From Isoetes taiwanensis (taxonomy: Eukaryota; Streptophyta; Lycopodiopsida; Isoetales; Isoetaceae), in NCBI GenBank assembly GCA_021234155.1, contig JAJEKV010000390.1:179176-243175 (forward strand): a DNA stretch of 64,000 bases, given 5' to 3'. How positions within the stretch are numbered: position 1 is the first letter of the stretch; each line of letters begins with the position of its first letter. The notes beneath the pieces were generated by a model, which saw nothing but the letters and a program-made list of their open reading frames with translations, did no database searches and was not told the DNA's origin. Of this stretch, positions 22,826-33,867 are shown in pieces. The translations under genes and the position numbers were made by a program.

Positions 22826-23174
22826 TGTTAGAAATATGAGACACACACAACTTTTCCCACAAGACAAGACCAAATTTTATTGATATGAGATACATATTTA
22901 TACATCAATATGAGCCACTATTGGACTAGTGCCACAATAGGCAAGAGTGCTATATGTGACATACGTGCCATACATGGCAAAAGGTAAAGGTGCACGTCTC
23001 CTATAGAAAGGAGATTCCAAACACCCTCCCTGCAACTTTAGCCTTTTGAACAAAATAATTGTATCTCATATTTAAAGATGCCTCCAACCATCCCTCCCTG
23101 CATCTTTAATCTAGTGCTTGGATCAAAAAAAGCTTCAGTGGGTTAAAAGGAAAAAACCCAAGCACTTTCAGGAA
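22826..23174 (-). mobile_element. Copia-like LTR retrotransposon 3' end fragment
   Basis: 22826-23023 (198 bp) reads TGTTTGGAATCTCC...TCTAACA on the minus strand, with TG...CA ends. Directly upstream on that strand is a polypurine tract, GCAGGGAGGG (plus 23024-23033). Together these fit a 3' LTR and PPT. The remaining 140 bp would be the end of the internal region. It is cut at 23174/23175, where kinase copy C starts. No second LTR or PBS is nearby. Assignment to Copia rests on general resemblance only. Confidence 0.55.
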
Positions 23175-23614
23175 AGGCTTCATGTGATTCATAGGGATAT
23201 AAAGCCCTCTAATATCCTGGTGAACACGAAAGAGGATGGAAGTCTCCTTGTCAAACTTTCAGATTTTGGCATTTCTAAAGCAAATTTTTTAACTGGGGAT
23301 TCCCATACAGACCATAGAGGTACAATCCGTTACATGACCCCCGAGATGGCTGAAAATACAGGCAACTATTCAAAGAAGGTGGATATATACAGCTTTGGCA
23401 TTGTTTGTATAAATTCTTGCGGTAGTCCACGGATTGATTCAGATTGAGATATATGAGGAGCATTTAAAAAGGGCCAAATGCCTACTTTAAACCAGCAAAT
23501 TCCTAAGGAGCTTTCAGCTTTATAAGTCGTTGCATAGCACTAGAGGGCTGACAAGCGACCTACCTTTGAAGAAGTCCGTGATTGTATAGAGTCTTTGCGA
23601 TGCTACATTTATGA
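23175..23614 (+). pseudogene. Truncated kinase copy C (C-lobe of second kinase domain)
   Basis: Matches the full gene from AGGCTTCATGTGATTC onward, so it holds HRD, DFG and GTIRYM(T)PE but lacks the whole N-lobe, including the ATP-binding lysine. The frame is lost near the CIEILAG equivalent (about 23410) and again further on. It cannot encode a kinase. Confidence 0.85.
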
Positions 23615-24100
23615 GAAAATGGGGTCAAGTTTACTTTGGAAAAAGAGGTTAAAGATCATCTATTTGTGCTAAGAAAGCGTGATGTTCCTTTTATAAGTGT
23701 TTGATTTTTTAAGTATTTGATTTTGATAAATTAAGTGTTTCAGCCGGTGCATTAAATTAGAGATGCATGCCTTTGGAATTTTATGAAAGGTATTATCGTA
23801 GATGATGTACTTTGGGGCATTATAGTCTTTCTGTTATCAATGAAAGTGTCTAGGTAAATCACATTTGTAAAGGGAGTTTCTCATCATTGACGTTGTACTC
23901 TGCTATAGATCTATTGCATATTCTTTTGTTATCAATCAATGAATTTACAAGTGCCATGCATTTGCAATGTGAAGAGTGGTGGTGATAGAGTTTTGGATCC
24001 CACAAATGACTGTTTTATTCTCCATTGGAATATTCTAATATATCTATCTTGGGTTCTTGTGGATGTAAAATGTTGTTTGGGCTTTCTCTGTAGTAATATC

Positions 24101-24385
24101 CAGATTCACCAGAGTTGCCCCCTCTCTCCAACATTTTTTTGGCTTTACATTAATCAGTTGGAGAGCTGGCTTGCTGACAATGGGGGAAATGGAGTCACCT
24201 TCTGCAATGGATCATCAGGCAGTTAATATATGCTGATGATGTGGACCTCCTAGCTTACACTCCAGCAGACATGCAGCGCCATCTCAATGCCCTGGACACA
24301 TTCTGCCAAGTGACTGATATGCGCATCAACTTGGCCAATTGTTTTTGTGACAACCAGCTATTCAAAACATGAAGAGAATGACGAA
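24101..24385 (+). pseudogene. RT fragment behind kinase copy C
   Basis: Same fragment as at 13014, including QIHQSCPLSPTFFWLYI and the YADDVDLLAYTP region. Just upstream this copy lacks 28 bp present in the other two, and the deletion lies between two ATGTAA hexamers, a typical slippage or microhomology deletion. Confidence 0.8.
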
Positions 24386-24432
24386 ACATCGTGAGGTTAA
24401 TATGCAGATTTCTTGGTCTAGGCTTATATATA

Positions 24433-25377
24433 TGTATATATATTGCTTTAGCAGCAACCTCCCCTTCTTTTTTAAGGGATCTATACCTTGATATATGCAA
24501 AAAACATTTTATTCTAGGAAATGGAAGTTTAGAAAAAATAGAAACAATTCAATAAACCCATATTTGAAGCATGATGACCATTTGTTCTAGTCTTAAATTT
24601 ATTGTTCCCCAATCCAGGTGGGAAAAATTGGTACCTGCCACCGTCAGAATACAAAACACGTGTTAGTCCAGGTGTCCGAAAGTGGAAGACAGATGTCAGT
24701 GCTTTATTATAAAACCCCTTTTGCTATATCGGTGTCGAGGATTCTAAGGAATTTAAGAACTAAATTAAATCATTCATGCATCTTATGTTCTAGCAGGGCC
24801 AGAATATCAACTAGTTAGCTTAACACAAAAAATAAAATAGTATTTAAAACTTTCAACCTTGTTATCATATCTTCTGCATACCGATAACTTAATCATTAAT
24901 CCTGAACCAGGTTGATTATCTCATTATTTGAAGCACAAGATAACTCTAGTACAGTCACAAAACCACCAAAAATCGATGAGACCCATTATTATAAATCTGG
25001 CCTGATTGTCATTTTTTTTGTGTTTCCAGGTCCTCCTCTACTTCTATATAGCTCGATTCCCCTATATCCTCTGCCATTATAGAAAATCTGATGCTGTAGC
25101 AAAGCACATCTATTTCTATTTAGTATTAGAACATACCGATCTGTCTATTTGCTAGCATAAATTTCTCATTCCAGAGCATAAAACAGAGCAATTAATCATA
25201 GAATCTAGAAAAAACAAAGGATTTTGCATAAAATCTGTTACGCACTAGCACCTCTAGTGATAACCAACATACCAAAAGGGCGGATCCTTCAAGGAAATCG
25301 TTATCCAATGGGCCCCAACCTTTCCAGGCTTTATCCCATACCCTACATACCATATCAATTCCTCCCCTTCCTCGAGA
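24433..25377. repeat. 0.95-kb repeat, right copy
   Basis: Right-hand copy of 20433-21380. Here the sequence runs on through a complete TRIM element, so this copy probably represents the ancestral arrangement. Its left edge joins the RT fragment of kinase copy C near CTTATATA. Confidence 0.85.
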
Positions 25378-25569
25378 TGCTTGCCCTCAAGCATGTGGAA
25401 CACACCAATATTGCCACAACGAATTGAACCTTGGCTCTGATACCAAATGTTACGCACTAGCACCTCTAGTGCTAACCAACATGCCAAAAGGGCGGATCCT
25501 TCAAGGAAATCGTTATTCAATGGGCCCCAACCTTTCCAGGCTTTATCCCATACCCCACAGACCATATCA
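25236..25569 (-). mobile_element. Complete TRIM (miniature LTR retrotransposon)
   Basis: Two 122-bp LTRs (25236-25357 and 25448-25569) share TG...CA ends and differ at a handful of sites. On the minus strand the right LTR is followed after two bases by TGGTATCAGAGCC, complementary to the 3' end of initiator methionine tRNA (PBS, plus 25433-25445). A purine tract GAGGAAGGGGAGGAAT (PPT, plus 25358-25373) precedes the other LTR. AAATC flanks the element at 25231-25235 and 25570-25574, a 5-bp target duplication. The internal region is only 90 bp and non-coding, so mobilisation would need proteins in trans. Confidence 0.92.
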
Positions 25570-25574
25570 AAATC

Positions 25575-26829
25575 ATTGGATTCAATTACCTTATCACTGG
25601 CTGTCTATGTAATCGATATGGACCTCAGGTTCGGGAGATGGATTTCCAGCTTATAAAATATCTTCTTTGCATATACCTGTATAACTCTTCTGCCAAATTA
25701 TCTCGTATCTAGATAGAATACAGAAATATGATTCTACCTTGAGCATCAATTGAGCATTGATTCTACTTAGACTAGGTTTAACTGAAGGTAGAAGTGCACC
25801 AGCTAAGAATTGGCATGCTGTCAGTGTGCATGTGCACCCGGCTCATATCCTGTAGCCGTCTCCTCCTCTTACAGATGCTGGATTTTGCCTGTGTGACTAT
25901 AGGGTCACGAAAATTCTATCATAAATTTTATAGCCTTTTTTTTAGTCGGTTCTAGCCATATTAGCCATTAGACATGATTTCCCTTTCCATATTCCTTCTA
26001 GATTCTTCTATAAAAATCCTTATAGGCAGTATTACATGGTTTAAAGATAACCATATAGATATGAAGTAGAGTAAAGTTCAGAGTATTCACCTACTCAGTT
26101 GCGAAATGCCTTCCAAAATCCGAAGTCTATAATCTTGTTGTCTTTCCACAGGTGCTCCTGGGGTGCTGGCATTTTCGATTGTTTTGACAACTATATTCTT
26201 TAGCCTGTCCAGATATTGAAGCCATTGCTCATGAACACCGTCAATGTTCTCCCCATTTCCTCAAGAAATTCATGAGGATGGTGACATAAATATAAGAGTA
26301 TATCACTTTGTGCAATTATAAGATTATAGCACTGGCTAATTTTTCTGTTTACTGCCAGTTGTATGAATTGTATACACTTGAACGGGAGCAATCTTCTTTT
26401 ATCAAACCTCGTCGTAATGTATGATCCCCTTGTTTGGTCTGTAACAGAGTTTTTATCTGTATCCATAAGATAAATCAAGGTTATCTAAATAACTGAAATG
26501 ATTGAGTCATAAAGGCATGCATGGTATTTTGTCTTACTGCATGTGCTCCAGCATGGCTTGTTTAACATGAAGGATAAAACCTTAGTTGCATGCAAGTTAT
26601 TGGATAAAACTTGTCCTTGTTCAGCTGTTATAAAACTTCAATTTTCCTGGCTAGCAAGCATGCAAAACCTCAAAATTAACAGATAGGCAAACTATAGGTC
26701 TGGCTTTGGGCAAGATCCATGTAATCCATAATCCTATGGCTTTGGAGTATGTTTTTACTGCTCCCAGATGTAGTTTAATGGAAAATACATGGTTTCAAGC
26801 TAAAATTAATAAATAATACGTATCTCCTT
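25575..26829. other. Intergenic, nothing recognised
   Basis: No open frame above 100 codons and no domain-like translation. A minus-strand frame of 92 codons at 26200-26478 has no recognisable motif. No transposon termini were found. Confidence 0.5.
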
Positions 26830-27000
26830 TTTCTGGTTACTTCTATTTGGGGTTGTAAACCACGGCTCTCTTTAAAGAAGACCAAGTGTAGGATATTATA
26901 AATGATTGCATTTTGACTAGGTCCCTACTTCTGGTTGAGTCTGTTTGGGGTAGTATAACAGTGCCCTCTCTAGATGAGACCGTACGTAGGATATTAGAAT
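26830..27000. repeat. Diverged ~108-bp tandem duplication
   Basis: Two units start TTCTGGTT (26831 and 26939) and each contain TTTGGGG and GTAGGATATTA. They differ at many positions, so the duplication is old. It lies directly next to the Penelope-like RT remnant and may be part of that element's tail. Confidence 0.6.
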
Positions 27001-27246
27001 TCATAATCTTTTGACAATGCAACGGATAAACCAAAATGGATTATTCTCATGTCTTGGTTGTGACGGATCGATAAATATATTCATTATTGGATTATTCATT
27101 GTCCCCAAATCATCCATGTATCTAAAAGTTCCTTCAAACAAAGCCAAAAAGTCTGTTCTTCCCAATTTTGCTAATCTCCTCATGAAATTATACGCGTAGA
27201 ACATAAGGTACAAGTTGCACCTTAATGGGGAACAAGAGAATCCCAT
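27001..27246 (-). pseudogene. Penelope-like reverse transcriptase remnant
   Basis: The 81-residue frame starts MGFSCSPLRCNLYL, the Penelope-type counterpart of the RT block containing the small-residue/SP turn. It continues with AYNFMRRLAKLGR and FRYMDDLGTMNNP: R-Y-x-D-D followed by NN (residues 42-52), typical of Penelope-like elements rather than LINE or LTR RTs, which carry YADD or YVDD without the NN. NPFWF follows. Only fingers/palm sequence survives, with stops on both sides, and no GIY-YIG endonuclease is visible. Assignment is by motif recognition only. Confidence 0.6.
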
Positions 27247-28620
27247 AGCCTAATTTATCATATTATCTTAACAAATTATCTGTTTAAATAATGATATGAC
27301 ATGCAATTGGAACTATGGAGAGCAAACGATATCAAATCAGGGCCTGCTGAAGTAGTAGGATATTATTGGATAGTTTTTATGTAGTTGTAAAGTTCGTAAC
27401 ACTCACCCTTGGCCATTGCCCATTGCTGAAAGCAGGGGCTCCTGCACTAAATTCTGCACTTTTAAAACTTCGGAAACACATAAATGACACAATCACATAA
27501 AACAGATAGATAATGGTGTCTATGTGCCCACATATACAAGCTCTGGCAGCCATGAATATAAATCTTTAACCTAGAATGGACACATTGCCTCCAATAAAAT
27601 GAGAAGGGTTCTTGTTCACAATAGATATGGAGGAAATAAGAGCCAAGACACGTAAACTTGTTCTGAGCCAACACATTTTTTGTTGTTCTATACAATGGTT
27701 AGAAGTTTATGGCACTATTCAAGCCCAATATGAATAAATATATAACTCTGAGATATGGTAAGACAAGTGCTATGGCAAAAACGCAAGGGTAGAGGAAGAA
27801 TTTCTTTAGAATAATTGATACAAGGTTTTGAAATAAAGTTTAGACAAGGTTGTATATAGCAGCAAGATTCATGTCTCTGAACCACCATTTCCCGTCCACT
27901 ATTAGACACACACACGAAAGCTGAATAAACATGAATAGGTCTAGAACGATTTTCAAATAGCAGCAAAAGTTAGAAAAACATTGAACAGTTTTGGAAGTAT
28001 TTTCAAATGGCAATTGAAGGATGATGAGAAACTTTGAACTTAATATCAAACGAGAAGAAGAATCAAACAATTTTTAATATTATAACAAAGCAATGTGCAA
28101 GCGCAATTCCTTGAAATGGCGTATAAATGGTCAGGGAAATTCCTGGAAGTTTTAAATAGAAAATTAGCTTAGAGCTTGGCAATGGGCCAACATAGGCCCA
28201 AACGAAATTGGCAGGTCCCCTCAGCCAACAAGTAGGGTTGTCAAAATTATTAAATTCCAGCCTAACGGATGGTGTAAATAACATATAGGAGTAAATTGAA
28301 GCATTTTCTTAGACTTGGAAGAGCTTTCGATTGAATTAAATGGAACCATAAATAAAACAAAACAACCATTAGAGCCATTGACAAGTTTCGAGAGAGGGAA
28401 AATATGAGTAGAGGACTACCAGTACCGCGATGACAGATTGATTACTTTGCTCTTCAGCAAAGAGGCTTGATATTGGATCAAGTCCATCTTCATCAAGTAG
28501 CAACAACAATAGAAACCCATGGAACTGCAAATTAGTACATTGTCTTCAAAGGTCGCTAATATCTATGCCAGTTCCAACACTGAAGGTGGTCATAAACAAG
28601 TTTAAGGCGGACGTACTTAG
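27247..28620. other. Intergenic, nothing recognised
   Basis: Short frames only. A near-repeat is visible at 27950-28020 (TTTTCAAATAGCAGC and TTTTCAAATGGCAATTG). No further Penelope-like motifs were found upstream of the RT remnant. Confidence 0.45.
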
Positions 28621-28654
28621 AGAGTTATCTGGAAAAGTGCTTGAGATGCAATAG

Positions 28655-29646
28655 ATGATGTCCATCATGCAACAAAGAAAATCTGTGCAATGTTTAAGGT
28701 GTCACCAATACGGCCATATTGCAAAATATTGCCCAATGGGGTCTGTGTACCAACCACATTGTAGGATCTGCATTACCCAAGGTTATCATTATCATACAAT
28801 AGAAGATTGCCCATCTAAGTTCGAAGCCGTGAAGCCGAAACTAGTAGTTGAACCAGAAGGGCCGATAACAACTTACTTTCTTGGAAAACAAAAAGACGAC
28901 ATGATTCAAAAGGACGAGATGATTCAAAAAGATACACTGGCAAATTTGAATGGTGAGAGGACCATGCGAATTCGTGTGGAGTGCTATCAACTCGTTTTTC
29001 TTACAATACAAGAAGCAGAAGAATTGAATGAAGATGATGATTTATTGATTTGCCATCACCATAAATCTAGGCATGCATCCTCCGAATTGCTTGAAGAAAG
29101 TTTCAGTGCAGATTCTGAGCCTGAAATGATGGAAGAAAAGACAATACATTTGCAATATTTGGAACCCATACAATATGTGATTGAGCCAGCATTAACAAAG
29201 CAAAAATCGATTAATGAGAAGCTAGTCGAGAAGGCATATCATGCTGATGCAAGCAATACAATTGATATATACTTGAGAGATTGCCAAGAAGACAAGGACA
29301 TATGCAAAATAGTTGATGCTAAGAATAGAACAATATGGAAGCATGAACAAATTGATAAGGTAAAAGATGACGAGGACTACTATACGACAATGATACATAG
29401 ATATTGGGAAAATCAAGAGAAAGGATGTTACACATGCAAAAGAAGCAATTGGAGTCAAAAGAAAAGGAACAAGAACTAGCACTTTGTCAAAGGGAAGAAA
29501 CTTCCAGTGTAGTGTGCAACGAGAAATTAAAAGAAATGGAAAGCCAAGATGAGAGAATCAATCAAGTAGAGGATGAAAGGAAAAGAGAGAAGGAAGTTTT
29601 GCAAAGAAAGACAAAGGATGACAATTTAATGAATGAGAAGGATTAA
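28655..29646 (+). pseudogene. Gag-like zinc-knuckle protein with coiled coil, decayed
   Basis: Residues 11-24 form a perfect CX2CX4HX4C zinc knuckle (CLRCHQYGHIAKYC), followed by a variant second one (CRIC...HYHTIEDC). The remaining 240 residues are acidic and Glu/Lys-rich. The frame stops at 29479, but another frame (29404-29646) continues as a highly charged coiled coil (QLESKEKEQELALCQREE). Such paired knuckles occur in retrotransposon Gag and in nucleic-acid-binding proteins. No protease, integrase or LTR is adjacent, so the element type cannot be assigned. Confidence 0.5.
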
Positions 29647-30307
29647 GAACATTATCTCTAGAGGCTGCTAAAGCTCATGAGGATAAAGTAGTTGCCTTAA
29701 AGAAAAAGATTGTGGAAGTATTGGAAAAGAAGTGAGAAGATGCATTTATTGTCAACATTGATCTGCTCATGAAAGGCAAGCCAGAAAAGATGTTTAATAC
29801 AATAAAAGATGACTCGGATGCTCGATGGGACGCGTGCCCAAAAGTGAAAATGAGGATTTTGGAAACAAAGCCATCATCTGGCTAGAAGATATGGGATCCA
29901 GGGTAAGGTTCAAAATCTAGAGTTCCTTGGAGCGAGGAACACACCCCCAACCCCAAAAAACAACGTAAACCGCCAAATGATGATAAAATTTACAAAAAAT
30001 GATAAAACAAGCATATTACCAGGGCATAATGCTAGTTTAAAGAAAAAGCTAAGCAAAAAAGAGAAGAAAACAAAAAATAGTACCAAAAGGGTACTAAAAG
30101 ATGAAAACCCATGAGGAAGAAGGAAACCCATGGGGAAAATATATGGAGTGGTGGCAACTATAGTGTTGAACATAGAGGCAAAAATACATATGGTGAAAAG
30201 AACGTGGCAAAATCAAGGTTCCAAATATAAAGGTGTCAAGTCACGAAGATTGCAAAGGAGAAGGGTCAAAGGGCCAAAAGTAGAGAACCATGGGAAATAT
30301 GGGAAGT
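29647..30307. other. Decayed downstream part of the gag-like unit, then unassigned DNA
   Basis: Up to about 29885 the translation stays Lys/Glu-rich with stops, for example AAKAHEDKVVALKKKIVEV, and looks like a broken extension of the coiled coil. After that no coding signal is seen up to the LINE tail at 30308. Confidence 0.4.
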
Positions 30308-31665
30308 ATTTTTTTTTTTGAAGAACTGTGTCATCAATATATTAAAAGAATGGTAATGTTACAAAGCAAGTGAGGAGGAAGGAGAACTGCCCCAAAGAGA
30401 CAGCGATACCTCGACACTCCACAACAAACTCACAGAAAAACTGCAACTCTGCTGCTGTACAAACTGACCATCACCATCTACAACACCGAAGAAGTCCCGC
30501 CAAATGGCAAACTTCCGCTCTACTAATCCCGGGAACACCAAAAAGGTTTGAAATAGCTTGTACCGAAGTCGGGAATCGAGAGGCCGCAGGTCTTTGAATC
30601 CCCCGAAAAGATCCACAACCGCCCGCTTCCCAAATCAGCCACACCAACCAAGCCACGCATTGATGCAAGGTTTGCCGCCGCCAGAGCGACCAAGCACCGG
30701 GATACACATAAAGTAGTAGCTGGCGGCTAGTCAATCTCACCCGAAACGAGCCCTAACCCAATCCCGGGCACCGCAAATGAGGGCATAAAACCAGACAATG
30801 CTCCACAGTCTCACGATGAAGGCCACAACAAGGGCAGAGAGGGCTCACACCCGGCCTAAACTGACTCACAAGGGCATTCACCCTGATACAACGGTGCACC
30901 ACCTGCCACAGAAGCACCCTAACCTTCGGTGGGGGAAGTGAGCTCCATGTCCACGTCCAAACCGAGCGCCATCGAGAACCCGGAAGCCGCGAGACCACTT
31001 GCACTGGCAAGGCGGTGTGTCATGAATAGCCAGCACCCGGTAACAAGACCGCACAAAACAAGAAGACACAACATCCGGATGAACCTTCCAAACCTGCACC
31101 ACCACATCATCCTGAGGGACTATAGGTATGTGTAGCGGAATACTCCCCGCCACTTGTTCCCGATGATAGTCCGGTCCAGCGCCCCTCAGCAAAAGCGAAG
31201 CTCGAAAGAACTCCCCAAAGCTAGCTGACCACCCCAATACCAATCCTTCAAAGGTGAGCACAGCAGCTCGCGCCTCCAGCGGCTCGCGTCCAGAGCATGT
31301 GCCGGTGGCGACCAAGAACAAGTCTTGGGGTAGAGGAACCCACAAGAAAGGAGAAGAGTGGTGATAAACTGAGGCATAATCTAGCTGGAAGAGCACACGC
31401 ACATGATCCCAAGCCCGCAGCACCCCCGTGAGAAAAGGGGATGCATGTGGGAAAGGCCGGAGACTATACAACAGTGCCCAGGGCAACTCCACATGCACCG
31501 ACGGCAAACACCACACAATGGTGAAAAGACTGCAACAACAGCGCCGCACCAGGAGAAGATGCTCCATCCTGCAGAATGCTCTAAACAAACTTGGAGACCA
31601 ACACCTTACTATGCAATGCCAAATCCAGAATGGCCAAGCCCCCAAGCAGAAGCATGGAAATACAA
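30308..31665 (-). mobile_element. 5'-truncated L1-type LINE, 3' end
   Basis: Minus-strand translation starts with GGLAILDLALHSKVLVSKF, the conserved segment downstream of plant L1 RT (GGLGI.D...NKALL.KW). It ends with a zf-RVT-like domain: PPPKVRVLLWQVVHRC then CPCCG...ETVEHCLVLCPH (30760-30930). Frameshifts separate the two. A T tract at 30308-30318 is the poly(A) tail in minus orientation. The palm and endonuclease regions are missing, so the copy is severely 5'-truncated. A clear target-site duplication was not found (ATGGGAAATA and ATGGAAATAC near the two ends are suggestive only). Confidence 0.8.
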
Positions 31666-32556
31666 GGAGGGGGCAAACCATTGGAAGAAAAGGAATTTGA
31701 GTTTCAAGCAAAGATTAATAAATGGTTAAAGAAAAACCATTGAAGAACAAAAAGAACAAATTATTAAATTGTTGGACGACCCATGTCTGAAACGAAGATC
31801 TGGGCGAAAATAAATGCACAGCAGACGCGATTCTACAGGCCGATTTAGGGTGAAAAGTCAGATGGGAGTATTTCGTTCTAAGATTAGCCTGGAAAATAAA
31901 AGATTCGAGGCAAAATTATCTCGGGAAAGGAGCCTGATGGCAAAATCGGGAGGTCTTCAAGATACTTGGCCGGATTCTTCCTGGAGGCGGCTGGTTCTTA
32001 ACTGAAATCTGCTAAAGGAAAGGGCCTTGATTGTAGAAGAATCGGGCCTGAGACAGGCCAATTTTGCGGGTTCTGAGCTGATTTGGCTAGGTTTTAAAGG
32101 ATTGGGCCAGGTCTGAGCCGATTTAAGATCTTAAGGGATGTGCCAATTGAAGCTCTTACCAGCATTGCCTCTGAATATGCAGACCTGGATTTGATCTAAA
32201 ACTTAGTGATGTCCAGCAAAGGCCGATGAGGAAACCATTCCGGCAGGGTTTATGGCTTGAATCTGTGGCCGCCATCTCCATTTGCAAGTCGGAAGCAGAA
32301 AATCCGACATTGTATTTTCAAGAGCAGAAAAGAGAGAGATTTGAAATTTGAAAATATATGATCTACTTGGCTCTGTCCTCTGATATGCCTGATAGCGCCT
32401 CTTGATGCTTGAATATAATCACAAATTGACATTAAGAATGGTATTTCTTCGCTAAAAGATGATAGAATGGTATTCGTTTGAACCAGCCTCTTCCTTGAAT
32501 TACTTGACGCCTTTGACGCCTTCTTTCTTTCTGTTTCGACTTTTGGCTTTCCATTA
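31666..32556. other. Intergenic, nothing recognised
   Basis: Short frames only. Several segments around 31830-32130 repeat GGCCGATTT / GGGCC..GAGCCGATTT motifs, which gives a low-grade repetitive texture without a clear period. Confidence 0.4.
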
Positions 32557-33060
32557 GGGTTTTTTTGAGATTAAAAAAGGGCCTTCAAAACATGCCAACT
32601 AAGCCAAATGAAGGTAAATAGGCTACCAATCAGAAATCAGAGCCTGACGGGTCCAGTCAGCAAAACTGTTATAACGAACTCACTGGATCACATTTTCTAG
32701 CATAACTATTGATAGAAAAGTCCAAATGAGCTTTCGTTTAGTGCAATAAATAGATCTCATTGAGATCTTTCCAATCTTAGGTGCTTTGCACATATTTTAA
32801 CCACTTATGATTGTCAAAACTCCAAAAAATATGGTTTTTACCATTTCCCAAGGTTAGAAAGATCTCAATGAGATCTATCTATTGCACCAAACAAGAGCTC
32901 ATTTGGACTTTTCTATGAACAGTTATGGTAGAAAATGTGTTCCAGTGAGTTAGTTATAACTGTTTTGCTGACTGGATTACCAGTTCTGTTTTCTGATTGG
33001 TAGTTCATGTAGCTTAGTCAGCAGTTCTTAGAAGGCCATTTTATTATCTCAAAAAATCCC
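32557..33060. mobile_element. 504-bp foldback MITE
   Basis: The left half (from GGGTTTTTTTGAGATTAAAA) is the inverted complement of the right half (ending TATCTCAAAAAATCCC), with arms of about 230 bases and roughly 80% matching. Long matched blocks include CAGTCAGCAAAAC and AAAAGTCCAAATGAGCT. TA occurs on both sides (32555-32556, 33061-33062), a possible target duplication of the Tc1/mariner type. There is no coding capacity. Confidence 0.75.
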
Positions 33061-33863
33061 TAATGCGCCTGTAGCATCCACCGGCTCTTTAGAAACGCTC
33101 TGCCAGCGTGGTAAGACCACATGGCGACAACCTATCAGGCAAGTGCTTATGCCGGGAATCCATCGGGCCACCTGCCCGCCGAAAATTGGTAGCTCCTGTG
33201 CCTCAGAGCTCTGGCTCAACCACGTTCAGGTGGCCCCGATTTTAGGGGTGCTCACCTTTCTTAAAGCTTGGCCCCCGATTTTAGGACCTTTCTTAAAGCT
33301 ATAACGGTTTTTAATCCATAGGTTAGAATTGAGATCGCAGTGTCTGATAACTGGGGGTGGACATTGCATTTAGAACAACGTTAACGCAGTTCAGTTATAT
33401 TTTGCTATTATAGTAGGTATTTTGCTATTATAGTAGGTTTTGTGCTGTTCTGACTGTAAACTACAAACTATTTGCACCCCTTGGATGCCATAATGGCCAT
33501 GAGAATCGTATTTTACATAACTTAACTTGTGTGCAAGGGTTCATGACCTTATACTTAAATCTAGAAAAGTGAGGATAAAAAAGCAAAAATAGGTACTTTA
33601 AGCATTGCAAGGTAGTGTTGTAATGTTGCCTTGGATTTCTTGCCTCTTGAAGAAATCGCCGCCATATCTAACCCTAGGTCACGGCTGTGCATGCCACAAC
33701 GGCATCAGAAGACCACGACCTCCATCGATTCTATGCAGTCCGGCTGGGCAAACGCTGTTTCCCAGCAAATCGGCCTCCTGGACACCAATTTCGACCATTT
33801 CCAGGCCGTCCTAAACTGCTGCAACAACGTTGTCTGGAGCCACCTATTCAGGCTTCCATGGCC
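33061..33863. other. Left flank of the TTAA element with a possible broken ORF
   Basis: A frame at 33631-33867 (GLLDTNFDHFQAVLNCCNN) is cut by the TTAA element at 33864. The sequence after the element (36521 on) continues with similar base composition but without a clear matching frame. The product is not recognised. TTTTGCTATTATAGTAGGT is duplicated at 33401-33440. Confidence 0.35.
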
Positions 33864-33867
33864 TTAA

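Noticed and set aside
28655-29479. Full LTR retrotransposon around the zinc-knuckle ORF
   Set aside because: No protease, RT, integrase, PBS, PPT or LTR pair is found within several kilobases.
30929-31135. Plus-strand frames across the LINE at 30.3-31.7 kb
   Set aside because: They are antisense shadows of the minus-strand LINE coding sequence.
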